NCBI GenBank assembly: GCA_023238725.1
Contig: CM041533.1
Location: forward strand, 27,183,068-27,247,067
From: Scortum barcoo
Taxonomy: Eukaryota > Chordata > Actinopteri > Centrarchiformes > Terapontidae
Length of the DNA: 64,000 nucleotides
Direction: 5' to 3'
Shown here: positions 35,661 through 49,600 of the stretch, in pieces
How the letters are laid out: the number at the start of each line of letters is the position of its first letter
How positions within the stretch are numbered: position 1 is the first letter of the stretch
The notes under the pieces: generated by a model
What the model saw: only the letters and a program-made list of their open reading frames with translations
Told to the model about the DNA's origin: nothing
The model's database searches: none
Position numbers and translations under genes: made by a program

Positions 35661-37667
35661 ACCTCTTCAGCTGAAGTAAAAACAAAATGGTCAAAGTACT
35701 TGAGCCACTCTACCATATGTCCTAATATGTGTATTTTAATGAGTCTGCTGTTCCAGGCCAGATTAACCCCACAGCCTGTTTTTGATGGACTGAACGAAAA
35801 TGTCTGGGGACCACAGGACACAGGCCATTTGTGTAAGTTCTGTTTGAGATGAGAAACCCTCAGGGCAGGGTTAAGATGAGAGGTTAAAAAATAGGTTGCT
35901 CTGCTGGCACATTTGTACAGGAAATATATGCTCACTTACCTCCCAAGAAATCAACAGTTCCTCTTGCTTGCCAGAGTCAACAGTCTGACGACATCAGACA
36001 TTGCAGATTTTTCTACTCTGCATTTTATAAATATATTTAATGAAAAAATAAGAAAACATACATACACATCTGTGATAACCATACCGGTGTGTAGGCTAGA
36101 GAGAACCTGTGTTTATAAATCACTCCACACATTTTTTATTATGTACTCTGTGCTGGAAGCTTAGGACATATGAAATATTTAATCTTGCAGTTTGTGCAGT
36201 TTACAGAACAAATCCATTCCATGCCACTCTCACCAGAAGTTTTCTGAAACATTATCCTCGGCCTCAGTCTATGCACACATCTCAAAAGGATGTCCCTCAG
36301 AAAGTAAAATGAAAAAATGAATACCAAAGAGCAGCTGATTACAGTGCAGATCGTCAAGAGTCCTAATGGACCAAACCCTTCAAGCTTCAGTACTTTACAG
36401 TCCTGGACTTATAGTTCATTCTGGTTTAAAACAATTTGGGTCTTTATATTTTGGCCATCATCCCTATCTGAACACACTCTACGTACAATAAGAGTGGTTG
36501 TTTAGAGTACCATCATTCAGAGTAGATGAAAGTGACACAGAGTAGACAGAGGGTGACTTCTTATCATTGGCACAGCAGAGAAGATGAAAGCCTGACCACG
36601 CATTTGTGGCAGAACAGAGAACAAAGAAACTCTGTGTCATCATACCTGAGTCTGTCAAGAAGCCAGAGTTGTGGTATATTTGCTTTTCTATTATTACCGT
36701 GGACTCACTCTTGTTCAAAGACTTGGGGATGCCTCTTATGCTGCAGCTTTTTAAAGAGGTTAAACCTGTAACACTGTAACAGATTTTTGGGCCATCTGGG
36801 AAATATGGGAGCAAGCTGTGGACACAACATAGACATATAGTCACTTTTGAACTTGATATGACCAACTTGTTAGCAAACACTTGTGTATTTAAACATCTAG
36901 TCCTTACAGAGCAACACTGGCTGTCATTTGGAGCCATGTTTTGGGCTCCTGGCAGACACAAGTCCAATAGTCTCCTCTCTGTCTCTCATAATTTCATTTT
37001 TTTACTTCACTTTTAATTTCAATACAATTTATTTACATGAACAATATTGCCAAGGCATCAAGGATAACACAATTCAACAAGGATATAAGGGAAACAAATA
37101 GTTAACAATTCATTAAGTAAAATAAAATAATAAATAAAAAAGAAAAAATGGCAGAAAAAAAGTGTAGTATCAATAAAGAAACAATTAACAACACTGTATG
37201 AATACAGAATCTAAATATCAATGTAAGAAGACACAGAAGTAAACAAGTGCAGGCAGAGTGTGAGTTTTGAGGAGATGAACTACAGCTATCATGTGCAGTT
37301 GCACTGGTTGTCTTTCCGGCTGTGACATGCCAGAGCATACTATCATAATCCTGGAGTTTACATTTAATACTGTTGCAGGAGATGTTGCTCTGTCTCCACC
37401 TCTCTCTGTGGTCAGAATGGGACAGCTGGTTTTCTCTGTGTCAGCCAGGCTGTGATCACTGAGTCTGTACACCGTTAATGTCCTTCTCACTTTCTCTCTG
37501 TCTTGAGAAACCTTTTGGCTCTTTAGCTACTAGTCACGTTTAATCTTTACTGTCTGGAACAGATGAATAAAGTGGATGACCCTCAGTTGTCTTTACTTGA
37601 CTATATATGAGTCATGTACAATCTCATCACCTGGGAAGGGGCAGATCAATGTGGGTAACTCTTGATC
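35661..37667. other. Intergenic DNA, nothing firmly recognised
   Basis: A minus-strand frame of 162 codons (36479-36967) is the longest here. It is Cys/Ser-rich and has no motif I can identify, so it is not called as a gene. Confidence 0.4.
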
Positions 37668-37685
37668 AGATAGATAGATAGATGA

Positions 37686-37739
<54 letters not shown>

Positions 37740-37764
37740 GAATAGATAGATAGATAGATAGATA
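37668..37764. repeat. (GATA)n microsatellite
   Basis: About twenty-four units with two GATGAATA interruptions. It lies at the 3' side of the antisense LINE that follows, in the position of a LINE tail. Confidence 0.9.
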
Positions 37765-37789
37765 CGTGTCTAAATTAGATGCAAAGTGG

Positions 37790-38870
37790 TGTGAGTGTGT
37801 AGTGGTGAGTCCGGAGCTTGTTTTGTGTTATCGCTCTCCCCGAGAGGTGTTGAAGAGCCGTATGGTGTGGGGGAGGAACGATCTCCTCAGTCTGTCCGTG
37901 GAGCAGGACAGTGACAACAGTCTGTCACTGAAGCTGCTCCTCTGCCTGGAGATGGCGCTGTGCAGTGGATGACTTGGATTGTCTATGATGGACAGGAGCC
38001 TGTTCAGTGTCCGTCTCTCTGCCACAGAGGTCAGGCTGTCCAGCTCTGTGCCAACGCCAACGACAGAGCCTGGCTTCCTCACCAGTTTGTCCAGGCATGC
38101 TGCGTCCTTCTTCTTGAGGCTGCCCCCCCAGCACACTACTGCGTACAGGAGGGCGCTCGCTACCACAGACAGACTGGTAGATCGGTGGAGCAAGAAGATG
38201 ATGGCATCCCCGACTCCCGCCTTCTCCCGGTAAGCAAACTGCACAGCAAATGGTCAAGAGCGTGGTGGGTCTGTGGCCTCAGGTGATGGAGCAGCAGCCG
38301 TTCCATGATCTTCATCACGTGCATGACGTCAGGGCGACCGGCCTGAAGTCATTCAGCTCTTGCCAGGATGATGCGGTTTCTTAGGGACTGGAATGATGCA
38401 GGATGTCTTCCACAGCTGGGGAACCCTCCCCTGTCCCAAGCTCAGGTTGAATATGCGCTGAAGGGGGTGTCCCAGCTCCCTCGCACAGGCCTTCAGAAGT
38501 CGTCGGTGATACTCCATCTGGACCTGCAGCTTTGCTGGGGCGCAGCCTCCTCAGCTCTCCACAGACCTGAGCAGCTGCTGTGATCGTCGTGGGTGGTGTG
38601 AGGGGGGGAGGGGAGGTGTCCTCTTCTTTGCTGGTGACAGCTTGTGGGAGTAGGAGGGTGGGGGCTGCTGTGTTCAGAGGTGTGAATGGGTTGGGGTGAT
38701 CAAACCTGTTAAAGAACTGGTTTAGCTGGTTTGCCCTTCCCACATCCCCCTCAATGGGGGCACCTCTCTTGGAGCTGCAGCCAGTGATGGTCTTCATCCC
38801 CTTCCACACCTCCCACATGTTGTTGTTTTGCATTCTTTGTTCTATCAGTGTCATTTCTCATTCATTATTA
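37790..38870 (-). mobile_element. CR1/Rex1-like LINE, internally deleted
   Basis: On the minus strand, 38854-38381 reads MWEVWKGMKTITGCSSKRG and LRRLRPSKAAGPDGVSP (start of RT). Then 38244-37828 reads MQFAYREKAGVGDAIIFLLH and jumps directly to SALLYAVVCWGGSLKKKDA, LDSLTSVAERRTLNRLLSI and LRRSFLPHTIRLFN (C-terminus). The RT catalytic core (PQG and YADD motifs) is missing between HR and SA. Frameshifts lie around 38260-38380. Confidence 0.85.
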
Positions 38871-40079
38871 TCAGGGAACACTTGAAGCTCTGCAAGGAAG
38901 GTCTCTATCTTACCGTTGTCTCCATACACACAGAAACGTTCCTCCATATCCAAACATTTTGACCACAATTGCAGCTTTTTTGTGCATGAGATCAACATCA
39001 ACAATAAAGTAAATTTATCTACACTTGCCCATGAGCTCTTTCTCTCATAGCCAAAGCCTTGACCTTAATAATGTCTAATATAATATAGCTAAGCTAAGCC
39101 TTCACTCTTCATGTGGCGGCAATGCATTAGTGTTATTTTGTCAGGTGACAGCAGCAGCTTGTAGCAACTGGTATACTAAGATGTCTACCAAGCACTCAAT
39201 CATGCAATCAAACCTGTGACTATTGTTACAGCCGAAAATTGATAGAAAAAAATGTCCCTTGAGTGTGTTGGCTAGTATATCTATAAATAAAAGCTCTAGA
39301 TGACATGAAATTGCAGTCAGAAGTCTATCATAAATGCAAAAACCCTCAGCTTCCAGGTAGTGCATGCAGATCCGTTTTATGTCCTTACCAATGTCAAAAT
39401 CAAAACTAAGCAGGTGTGTTGAAGACCAAAGGAAGTGCAGTGTGGAGTGTGAAGCTGTTTGGATGAGCGGTTCTCCAGAAAGCTGCACGCATTACTGGAG
39501 GCCAATACCATGTTTACACACAGCAGCACAACCACGGGGTGAATGACTTTTTTTTTTCTATAACTGATTAATCAAAATGAATGCATAATTTTGATAGCCT
39601 AAAAAAACACTTTGTTATTAAATAAGTCTAAATACCAAAATGTATGTATATATTATATATTTTACAACCTTTACAAATTTTGAATGCAGAACTTTTACTT
39701 GTAACAGTGTAGTTTTACACTGTGGTATATCTATTTACTTAAATACATGATCTGAGTGCTTCTTTCACCTCTGTGTGTATTGTGTATATTTCTATGGGCC
39801 ACATTGGTTCCCCCAGGATAAATGTCTCCCCATTCTCACCATGTGCTGTCTTTCCATCAAGTAAACTCTAGTTCACGTCTGTTTTCACCTGCAGCCCAAG
39901 GATTGGTACATGATATCACAGTTATACGGAAGTGCTTCTCATCACTGCAGCAGGTAGCAATGCTGCACTTTAGCTTTAGAGATGCTCTGGAAAATGTAGT
40001 TTGTGTAAACACTAGGACCTCTTGATCAATAAAAGAAACCAGTTACTGAAGGGTAGTTGATTCAGAAAATACTCACGCT
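38871..40079. other. Intergenic DNA, nothing recognised
   Basis: A 115-codon minus-strand frame at 39141-39488 has no recognised motif. The rest is A/T-rich. Confidence 0.4.
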
Positions 40080-41000
40080 GCTACCTGTATAGTACTGCTA
40101 CCAACACTCCTTAGATCTGAGAGCTGAATGCTGGATAGTTTTACTATATCATGTAAACCAAAATGGGTCACAAATGCATATACTGATTCAGAGAACATGG
40201 TGGCAGCCTGGCTCTCAGCTAAAATACCACTGTGTGTGTTAGTACATACAACTATTAATCTGAAGTTCCAGGAGATAGAGCATGTACCTCCATTACACAA
40301 ATTTCAGCACTGACAGTGTAACCTGAAATATCACAAGTGTCTCATTGCTGAAGCATTGCAAGAAAAAAAATTGCAGTATGTTTGCTTTAAATTTAGCCTG
40401 CAGATGTAACAACCACTGTTTCACAATTCTGTGTAATTACCATGAAAGTTAATCAATGGAAGCAATGTATTTGGAGGTAAATGGTCACATGGACAGACAT
40501 GGTGACATTGCAGCCTAATTTACTTTTATGTATTGGGTGGCAGAATTGTGCATTAGCATGAGAGCTGGATCCCATAAGAATTGGGAATGATTTTTCTATT
40601 TGAATAGCCGTAGCTGCAACAGCTTGCAAACAGACTGACATCCCCTGCACTACAGGAGGCAACTTACAAGACAGCCATTGGGCAGTAATGAGAGCCACGT
40701 TTCTGAACCAAGATGCTCAAAATGAAGCAGTTTGTCTCCAGCACATTCAGATGAAAAGGCAGGTGAATCTAAAGCTGATCTTTCTGTGAGAGTAGCCTTC
40801 AAGTTTTGGAATGCATATATCATGTTTTCATTTCATTGGCAGCATGAAAGACAAAGTCCACTGTAATGCATCCATGAACCAGTGCCTGTAGTAATTAGTC
40901 ATGCTTAAGAAGCGGCGCATCTCTCAATTTACTTGAGAGACCATTTTCCAAAATGTACAGATCTGACTTCTTCCTTTTTCTGAAGTTTAGAATTTTTCAG
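40080..41000 (-). mobile_element. Endogenous retrovirus pol relic (RT end and RNase H)
   Basis: Minus-strand pieces appear in the order of a vertebrate retroviral pol. MRRFLSMTNYYRHWFMDA (about 40900) resembles the RT connection block that begins with LRxFLGxxxYYRxW. Then KLPPVVQGMSVCLQAVAATA (within 40453-40698) resembles the start of the tether/RNase H region. Then AESQAATMFSESVYAF (within 40073-40300) resembles the RNase H DS.YAF block, with the Asp changed to Glu. Stops and frameshifts separate them. No LTRs, primer-binding site, gag or env were seen. It is an old, inactive fragment. Confidence 0.65.
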
Positions 41001-41094
41001 TTGTTTTTGATACTGTCAGAAAGGTGGTGTTGTGCACTGTATTGGCGGTAAATGGTTTCAAAATTATGCCCCTCTCATGTAAATTGGGTGAACA

Positions 41095-41235
41095 AAATAC
41101 TACGGACTGGAGCCTCTCCCAGCTGACATTGGGGGAGAGGTGGGGTACACCCTGGACTGGTCACCAGTCAAACACAGGGCTGACATATAGCGACAAATGA
41201 CCACTCACACTCACAGGCACCAGTTAATCTAACCT
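41095..41235. repeat. Teleost interspersed repeat fragment
   Basis: GGTGGGGTACACCCTGGACT, GGTCACCAGTCAAACACAGG and GCTGACATATAGCGACAAAT form a phrase widespread in fish repeats. Non-coding. Confidence 0.6.
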
Positions 41236-42049
41236 TAATTTTAACTTTAATCTTTATTTTATGTTCATATTATGTTATTTTATTTAAAGAAAAACTGACA
41301 GAGCTGTCACTGCAGCACTTGCTTAAAGCATGGCAAGGTGCTTTTGCTTTCACATTTACTTGATGTACAGTTGCAAAGGATCAATGAATCCTGCACTTAC
41401 TTTTTTTACTATTTTTTATTCCATAGCACTGAAAAGGAATGGTCATTCAACCCTATCATTGGCTTTTAATGAGGTATGACCAAACCTTGTGCATCATTAT
41501 CACAGGATGATATGATATAATTAAAGGAGCTCCCTCTTTTTAGTAAAGCCTGTTTGATCATGTTTTACTAATGCTGATATTAGTGATTCAAGCCTCAATA
41601 CAAGACTTTAGCCAAAATCATTTTATTAATTAGAGAAACAAGCCTATAAGACACTGGGTCTTCAGGGTCCTTGTATTTTTCTAAATCAAAAAGATGTTGG
41701 CCACTGACATTTTTTTTCTGGTGAAACTGTGGTCATAGGTACTAACCAGGCAAAGAGTGAGTTTATTTTAAACCTTTCCACCTGAAACCCCTCTGTGACT
41801 TTCCACTGCACATTAGGGCTGTTGCCTCTAATATTTCCTTATCCTAGCTTTGACCAGATATTGGCTGTTCTTCTGTTCATATTGGTAATTTAATTAACAC
41901 AACTTGTCAAGTTCCTCTTTGGTGCTATTATTTTCAGAATTATATAATGACAATTACATACTGACAATGAAAATGACACAAGGCGGAATTAATGTTTTTC
42001 TCATTAAATGTTTCTTCCTCCCTGAATTTCTAATCCCTGCTGTTGCATC
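41236..42049. other. Intergenic DNA, nothing recognised
   Basis: A/T-rich, no gene or repeat boundary seen. Confidence 0.45.
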
Positions 42050-43679
<1,630 letters not shown>

Positions 43680-44340
43680 AACATTTTGGCTAGTAACCTA
43701 CTCCCAAACCAAAGAGAGCAATCCACTGTTTTCCAGCAAAGCACCATGGCCTCAGACTTGGAGATGCAGACTCCAACCACTTAACACTGCTGATAAAGCC
43801 AACACAACAACATAATTTGCATCGTGACAGGGAGACAATTCTAAGGTCCCCAAGCCAGACACTTTCCTCTCCCAGGCTGTGCCTTGAGATCCTTTCAGTG
43901 AATATCACAAACACAATTAGAGCCAAGGGGCAACCCTGGGGAGGCAAGCAGACATGGAGAACACATACTTTGTGCCAAGAGTATGGACGCAGTGCTCCCT
44001 TTGGTTGTATATAAATAACAGATGGCTTGTGCAACGGCCATTGTACCAATATTCCACAGTGCCTTTCATGGGAAACCCCCTGGTGAAATAGACTTATAGA
44101 CCTTCTCCAAGTCCACAAAACACACCGGATTGCAAACTACCACGAACACCCCAGCAGCCTTGTGAGGGTAAAGATTTGGTCCACTGATCCATAGCCAAGA
44201 CAGAATCTACATTGCACCCTCTGGATCCTTGAAGGTTCGACAATTGGTTGGAGTCTCCTTTCCAGCACCCTGAAATGAACTTTACTGAATTGTGCCTGAC
44301 CTCATGTTAAGCAAGACAACCCAACAATTTCCACAACATT
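43680..44340 (-). mobile_element. RTE/Rex3-like LINE RT relic
   Basis: The minus strand reads KVHFRVLERRLQPIVEP, then GYGSVDQIFTLTRLL (from about 44285), then LPPQGCPLALIVFVIFTERI and EESVWLGDLRIVSLS. These are consecutive RT blocks of a fish RTE-type LINE. The FADD catalytic block that should follow LRIVSL is altered beyond recognition, and the frame is broken at several points. Confidence 0.75.
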
Positions 44341-45101
44341 CAGTATCTCAAGGTGAATCTCATCCACAGACTTTGCTGCTGAACTTTCTTGGCCAAGGTC
44401 AAAAGGCTTCTGTCTTCAGCCTTATGGCGTCCTTCACTGTTGGTTCCCACCAGCAGATTCTTAAGTTGCCACCACAACAGGTGGGAGTAGAAGATCTTGA
44501 GGACAGGAACCTTCCCCAGATGTTTGCAGTTTAGCATCATTAAAGTTTTGGTTTACCAGTGCTGTCAAGCAGTTTCCCCCACAGCCATGGGCTTCTGAGT
44601 ACCACCAGATGCCTGGTGCCTCTTACCCTTGGCAATAATATAATCTCGTGACAGGTCTACGTAGCCCCATAGGTCAATCCTTTGCCACCAGAAACTTGCA
44701 GGTGAGCTTCCCTCCCAGGTCTGGCTCTAGGAGGGAGTCCTGTTGAAATAATAATAAGAGAAATGTATATACGGACACCAGCACAGTTTGATACATATAG
44801 ATTTGATCTGAGAATGTGCAGTTCATAGTTGGCATCTTAATTTCTAAGCCACAAGGGCATCCCTGGTCACTTGTGTTAGTTTCCCCATCAAACATCAAAC
44901 CAGTAATGTTCCCAGATCTGACCAATTACTTTGATGAGTACAATGTTATGTTATTCTGTTTTAATAGAGTTTGGGTGTTAGTTATCATGTGTATGGAGCA
45001 GATCATAATCTCACCTTTATGTATTTTTGTGTGTAGCTATTGGTGGACCATGTGTGTCTACAGTAGCCAATAGTGGTCTTACCCTTACAAACTGGCAGAG
45101 T

Positions 45102-45104
<3 letters not shown>
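44341..45104. other. Intergenic DNA upstream of the candidate first exon
   Basis: May include further upstream RTE-like LINE sequence to about 44560. After that nothing is recognised. Any core promoter of cadherin gene 2 would be expected between here and 45173, but no clear TATA-initiator pair stands out from the microsatellite. Confidence 0.35.
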
Positions 45105-45177
<73 letters not shown>

Positions 45178-45260
45178 GAGAGAGAGAGAGCGGGTGAGAG
45201 AGGAGATTAAACCAAAGAGCTGAATTCTGAGTGGAACAGAGAGAGAGAGAGAGAGAGAGG
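45105..45260. repeat. (TA)n(CA)n(GA)n compound microsatellite
   Basis: TA units to about 45146, CA units to about 45172, then GA units broken by a short unique segment (about 45192-45236). Confidence 0.95.
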
Positions 45261-45488
45261 TGGAGACAGACTAAACAAAGGCAGTCTTTTACTCTCCTCA
45301 GTGCTACAACTACAGAGAGAGGGAGAGACGGAGGAAAGACCCAAAGGGAGAGACAGATATACACTTGCTTGTCCAGAGTGGCAGGCAGATGTAGATCGAG
45401 GAGAATCGAGAGAGAGGGAAACAGAAACAGATAGATGAGAGTAGCGCAGCGTGAGGAGGGGGAGTCTGCACACATCCGTCAACACGAG
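45173..45488 (+). other. Candidate non-coding first exon (5' UTR) of cadherin gene 2
   Basis: This is a purine-rich GAGAGA-dominated segment ending in CACGAG followed by a strong donor GTAAGG at 45489. It has no long open frame on the + strand with coding character. Type II cadherin genes commonly have a non-coding first exon separated by a large intron from the exon with the start codon, and that next exon here opens with an acceptor at 55139-55140. The inferred intron would be about 9.65 kb. The transcription start is not visible: the upstream side is a (TA)n(CA)n microsatellite. The assignment is an inference from position, the donor and the 5'-UTR-like composition. Confidence 0.4.
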
Positions 45489-45815
45489 GTAAGGACCATC
45501 ACTTCATTCATCTCCACCTCTGTTTCTCTGTTTTCCTGCCATCTTTGCTTTCTTCTTCCCCTTTTTTTTCCACTCCTGCGTCAGTGCTGATATAATGTTA
45601 TTTAGCTGCTGCAGCTGTTTCTGTTGTGTGTGCGTGTGTGTGATAAAAAGTGTCTGCAATTGGTACAGTATGCTGTCTGCTTGTGTGTGTGAGAGAGACA
45701 TAATATGTTTATTGTGTGTATATCATGTTTTAGCATGTGTATGTGAGCTTTACTTGGCCAAATATTTTTCATATGACACATATATATGCCATTAACACTT
45801 TACACTACACCACAC

Positions 45816-45816
45816 A

Positions 45817-45853
<37 letters not shown>
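45816..45853. repeat. (CT)n(CA)n microsatellite
   Basis: CT units followed directly by CA units. Confidence 0.85.
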
Positions 45854-48800
45854 TTCTATAGTCCTATCAGCCAGTGTGTTTGGTAGTGTTCGACTCCAGG
45901 CAGAGCAGAGCTTAAAGGAAATCATTTGCACAGTAGCTGTGATCAATTCTCTGTAGTCTTACATGCAGACAGGGCAGCTGGAAGGATGCAGATTTTAATA
46001 ACATCCACCCTTATCTGTGGATTTTAATGAGCCAATAAGAGTGTGATATTTATAAGCCTTTCTGACAAAGATGGGACTTTTGTCAGTGATGCAAAGGAAT
46101 GAAATGTGTAAATCCCTTGCTAAATCAACGTTTGTCTTTTGATGTGTAAATGAAGCCAATTTAGACAAACTGGAAAGTTTAACAGAGCTGAGCAGGAATT
46201 CCCAAGTTAATGTGACTGTCTACAGTTGCGGATAATTTTGCCTCCATCTTTGGCTCATCTCTGTTGTGTTTTTGCCATGTTTTCAAAATGTGCAGCCTGT
46301 GCTGTCAACTTTTCCATACATTTCTTACCAATACCAATTTTTTCTTTGTTGTTTATTCAGCCATGAAGTGTAATGTTGGTCCATACAGGCATCCGTCCAT
46401 CAGCTTAATACAAATTAATAACTTTCTCCATGTTTACCTATTGCTGTAATAAATCCAGTGTAATATCCATTTCCACAGAACTAATTTGTACAGCTACAGT
46501 CATGTATGAATTGAGGCATAGCATAAGAAAAAAAAAAACCTCAAGTCTGCCGCTTTGTAATTGTCAGTGTGCATGTAAATGTATATTTAGGGATACATAA
46601 ATCTGTGGTCTTGAATATTGGATTGAGACAGTAACCCCAGTTAAACATTTCTAAATATTTCTTAAAGAAAGAAAATAGATGACTCATAGATCCACACCCA
46701 ATTCAAATATAAGCAAAATTGTGGCAAACTTGAGAGAGAAATCACTTACTGCCACAATTTCCACTACCTGTTTTCACTTCTCATTAAATGATAGGATTAA
46801 TTAGCCACTCAGGACTATGTTAAGCATGTAGTGAACACTTAGATTTTTTGCATACCCAAATTTCAAAAACAGTTTGATATGCACAGCAAAATGACCGATT
46901 GGCAGCTTCTTGCTTTAGATTCTTGCCACACCAACTCATCAGATTAGATCAATTTATTGTGGACAGTCCTTCCTAACAATGGAATTAGAATGTCAAAAGT
47001 TATTTTTTTAATTCAGTCTGAGACAATACCTCTATGTTAAATACATTAATACATACATTCGTGTGTTAAATCTTCTGGTAAAGCAATAATATCCTGTTGG
47101 AAACTGATGTGGGCCTGGAGGTCCAATTTAGGATCCAATACTTCTTCACTGGCTAGGAGGATCCTTGGCAGAGCATGTCCATGTGGCTGGAGCCACAGCC
47201 GGTGTTTGCTGAAGTGGATGCACATGGAAGCAGAAGTGGTCTTACTTGACTGTGTGGTGGGGGTCGTAGCTGGTGCTTATCCTTTCCACCTTTCCACATT
47301 TCACAAGGGACTGGGCAGTTGCTTCTTGATATTTTCATACAGCAGGGGAATGTGAAGTCCTGGATTTAAAAGAGTTTGTGTATGCTAATTTTATCCCAGA
47401 CAAAAAAAAATTGCTTGGTTAAACGAATACATTCAGAATTAATTTGAATGACGTCCAACTCAAAATGCCTTGATTGATAGATCAGGAGTCCATCCAAGTA
47501 TTCTGCAAAGTAGAAGCTGCTCACAGTACCAATATTTTACTTCCCTTTTGTTATATACAGTCTAAATCAGTTGCGTAGCCAGAAAAAACGTATGACCTAT
47601 ATATGACAAATAATATACATAATATATATAGAATTTTAAGCAGTTAAGGAGTTTGAAGTGAAAATGGCAAGTTTGGATTGTTGATCCTATGTAATTCAGC
47701 ATCAAGCTGTACAGAAAACAAAAAGCATAGATCATGCAGTTGAAGTGCCACCATTCATGTTCAGAACTATATAACATGCGACATCATAAACGGAAACCAT
47801 GGATTTTCCCAAACAGACATGATTCACTGGAATAAAAAATAACAGTCCAGTGCCCTCATCTCCTACTCTAGCATACTACAGTACATAAAGATGTGAAATG
47901 TATGCACACTCATATAATCTTAGTACACAACATACAAAATACTATATGATTGTAACACATTTTAAATAGGTAACAACTACCCAGATATTCACAGACACTG
48001 TAACACCATTCTGTGTGTGCTGAGACAAATCAATCAGTCACTGACTTACAAGGTATCTCGTGATTAATGACTATATTTGTGCTCTGAGAAGTTTTAGATT
48101 GTCTCTGATTCTATTATTCCAAGTAAAAAGAAGTAGAAATCTTAACTATTTTTCAAAATAAGATTTAATTTTATGTCTCACTATACACCTAAAAAATGTA
48201 TCAAGATAAGAATAAGCCTATTGGTGTTGACATGGCAATCCCTACTTTCAGGACATTTGCACTGGGTTATGGAAACCTGTAATAGACAAAAAAAGAACAA
48301 TTCCAGGTGTTGGCTCTCTGTGTACCGCCAGTCTTGACCATGGTATAGACTGTTCTCACATGATGTCACATATCTCACTGACAGATGATCACAAGGAGGC
48401 TCATATATTTCTTTAACCAACCTTCAAGTCTTTAGGTAAAAAAAGAGTGAGCTGATGTGGTACTGATCCTTTATTTGGGCAGTGGAATGAAATCTTCTGT
48501 GCTGATTAGATTGCTTTCACTTGGTAGGTAGACAATGGCATTTAGTCAGTACGCTGACATACAGCTTTTGCCCCTTCTATCATGACCTGTCGATTCATGT
48601 AAGTGCAAATGCCAAAAATACTGAATCATGTCTTATAATCTTTCAGAGGAAATATCACAGTTCTACTAAACAGTGTTTCTTATCTCTTAAACTCATGCAT
48701 TCAGTGATGATAATGAGAAAGAGTTGTGCCATCTGATGTCTGTGATTCTCGATATGAACACTTGTTTATCTGTGAGCTATTGCTCAATGGCTTTTTTCAC

Positions 48801-49429
48801 CAACTAAGCAAGATTCAGCTGTGCTTAATAATCCAGGAGAGTGAAGTACACCTGAAGCACCAAGCCTCACTCTGCAAAACTGTCTATTTTTGATGTAATG
48901 CTATGCTAACTTACAGATTAACATCAACATTCACACCTTTTAATATTTCGGCACTGACCAAATATGACAGTTAAAAGCTTTAATCCTAAACTTTACCTTA
49001 ACAATAACTTTTTCAAGGTATTCACTACAGGCACTTTAGTTCTGCATGCATACATTTGACTGCAAGGGATAGAAAGGGTGTTAGAATACTGCACTCAAGT
49101 AAAAAAAAATTGTGTAAAATGTTCTTCTGTAGAAGGTTAAATTGGGAATATATTTACAACCAATGCAGGATTAAAGCTAGTAAATCACTCTTACAGTCCA
49201 CTTAACTTCATATCTATGACAGGCAGTCATAGATGTGAGATGGTCCGAGGTTTACATGATAACTTGTAGCTGAATTTGAGAAAAAGCAAGTAAAAAAAGT
49301 ATTCATGCAATAAGCTAGCTCTGGGCTGTATACTTTCTGGACACAGTGACAATTATAACATGCTTATGTTAAGCAGATGATTTTTTTTACATTATGACCA
49401 TGTTAATTTTGGCTGCTATGATACACCTT

Positions 49430-49600
49430 CATTTGGAGGTCCTCTAGGCACGTCCAATTGGTAAGACACCCCAGGGCAGACCCAAAACATGCTGAAGGCG
49501 TTGCTAGGGAGAGGGACGTCTGGACATCCTATCTTGTGTAGCCTGCTGCCCCCACGACCTGACCCTGGAGAGGCAGAAGAAAATAGATGGATGCATGGAT
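49430..49600 (+). mobile_element. RTE/Rex3-like LINE 3' end
   Basis: The + strand carries relics of the C-terminal GRPRTRW region and then LLPPRPDPGEAEENRWMHG, followed by an imperfect GATGGATGCATGGAT tail, as in Rex3-type elements that end in (GATG)n. Opposite orientation to the RT relic at 43680-44340. Confidence 0.7.

Noticed and set aside
36479..36967. 162-codon minus-strand frame
   Set aside because: No recognisable motif, no splice context, A/T-neutral region with many overlapping short frames; kept only as an unexplained opening.
37960..38583. + strand frames of 70-110 codons
   Set aside because: Antisense shadows of the LINE C-terminal and RT sequence.
39141..39488. 115-codon minus-strand frame
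   Set aside because: No recognisable domain; could be a decayed repeat but nothing supports a gene.
45017..45485. Minus-strand frame of 152 codons with Ser-Leu repeats
   Set aside because: Translation of GA/CA repeats antisense to the candidate 5' UTR; no homology or splice support.
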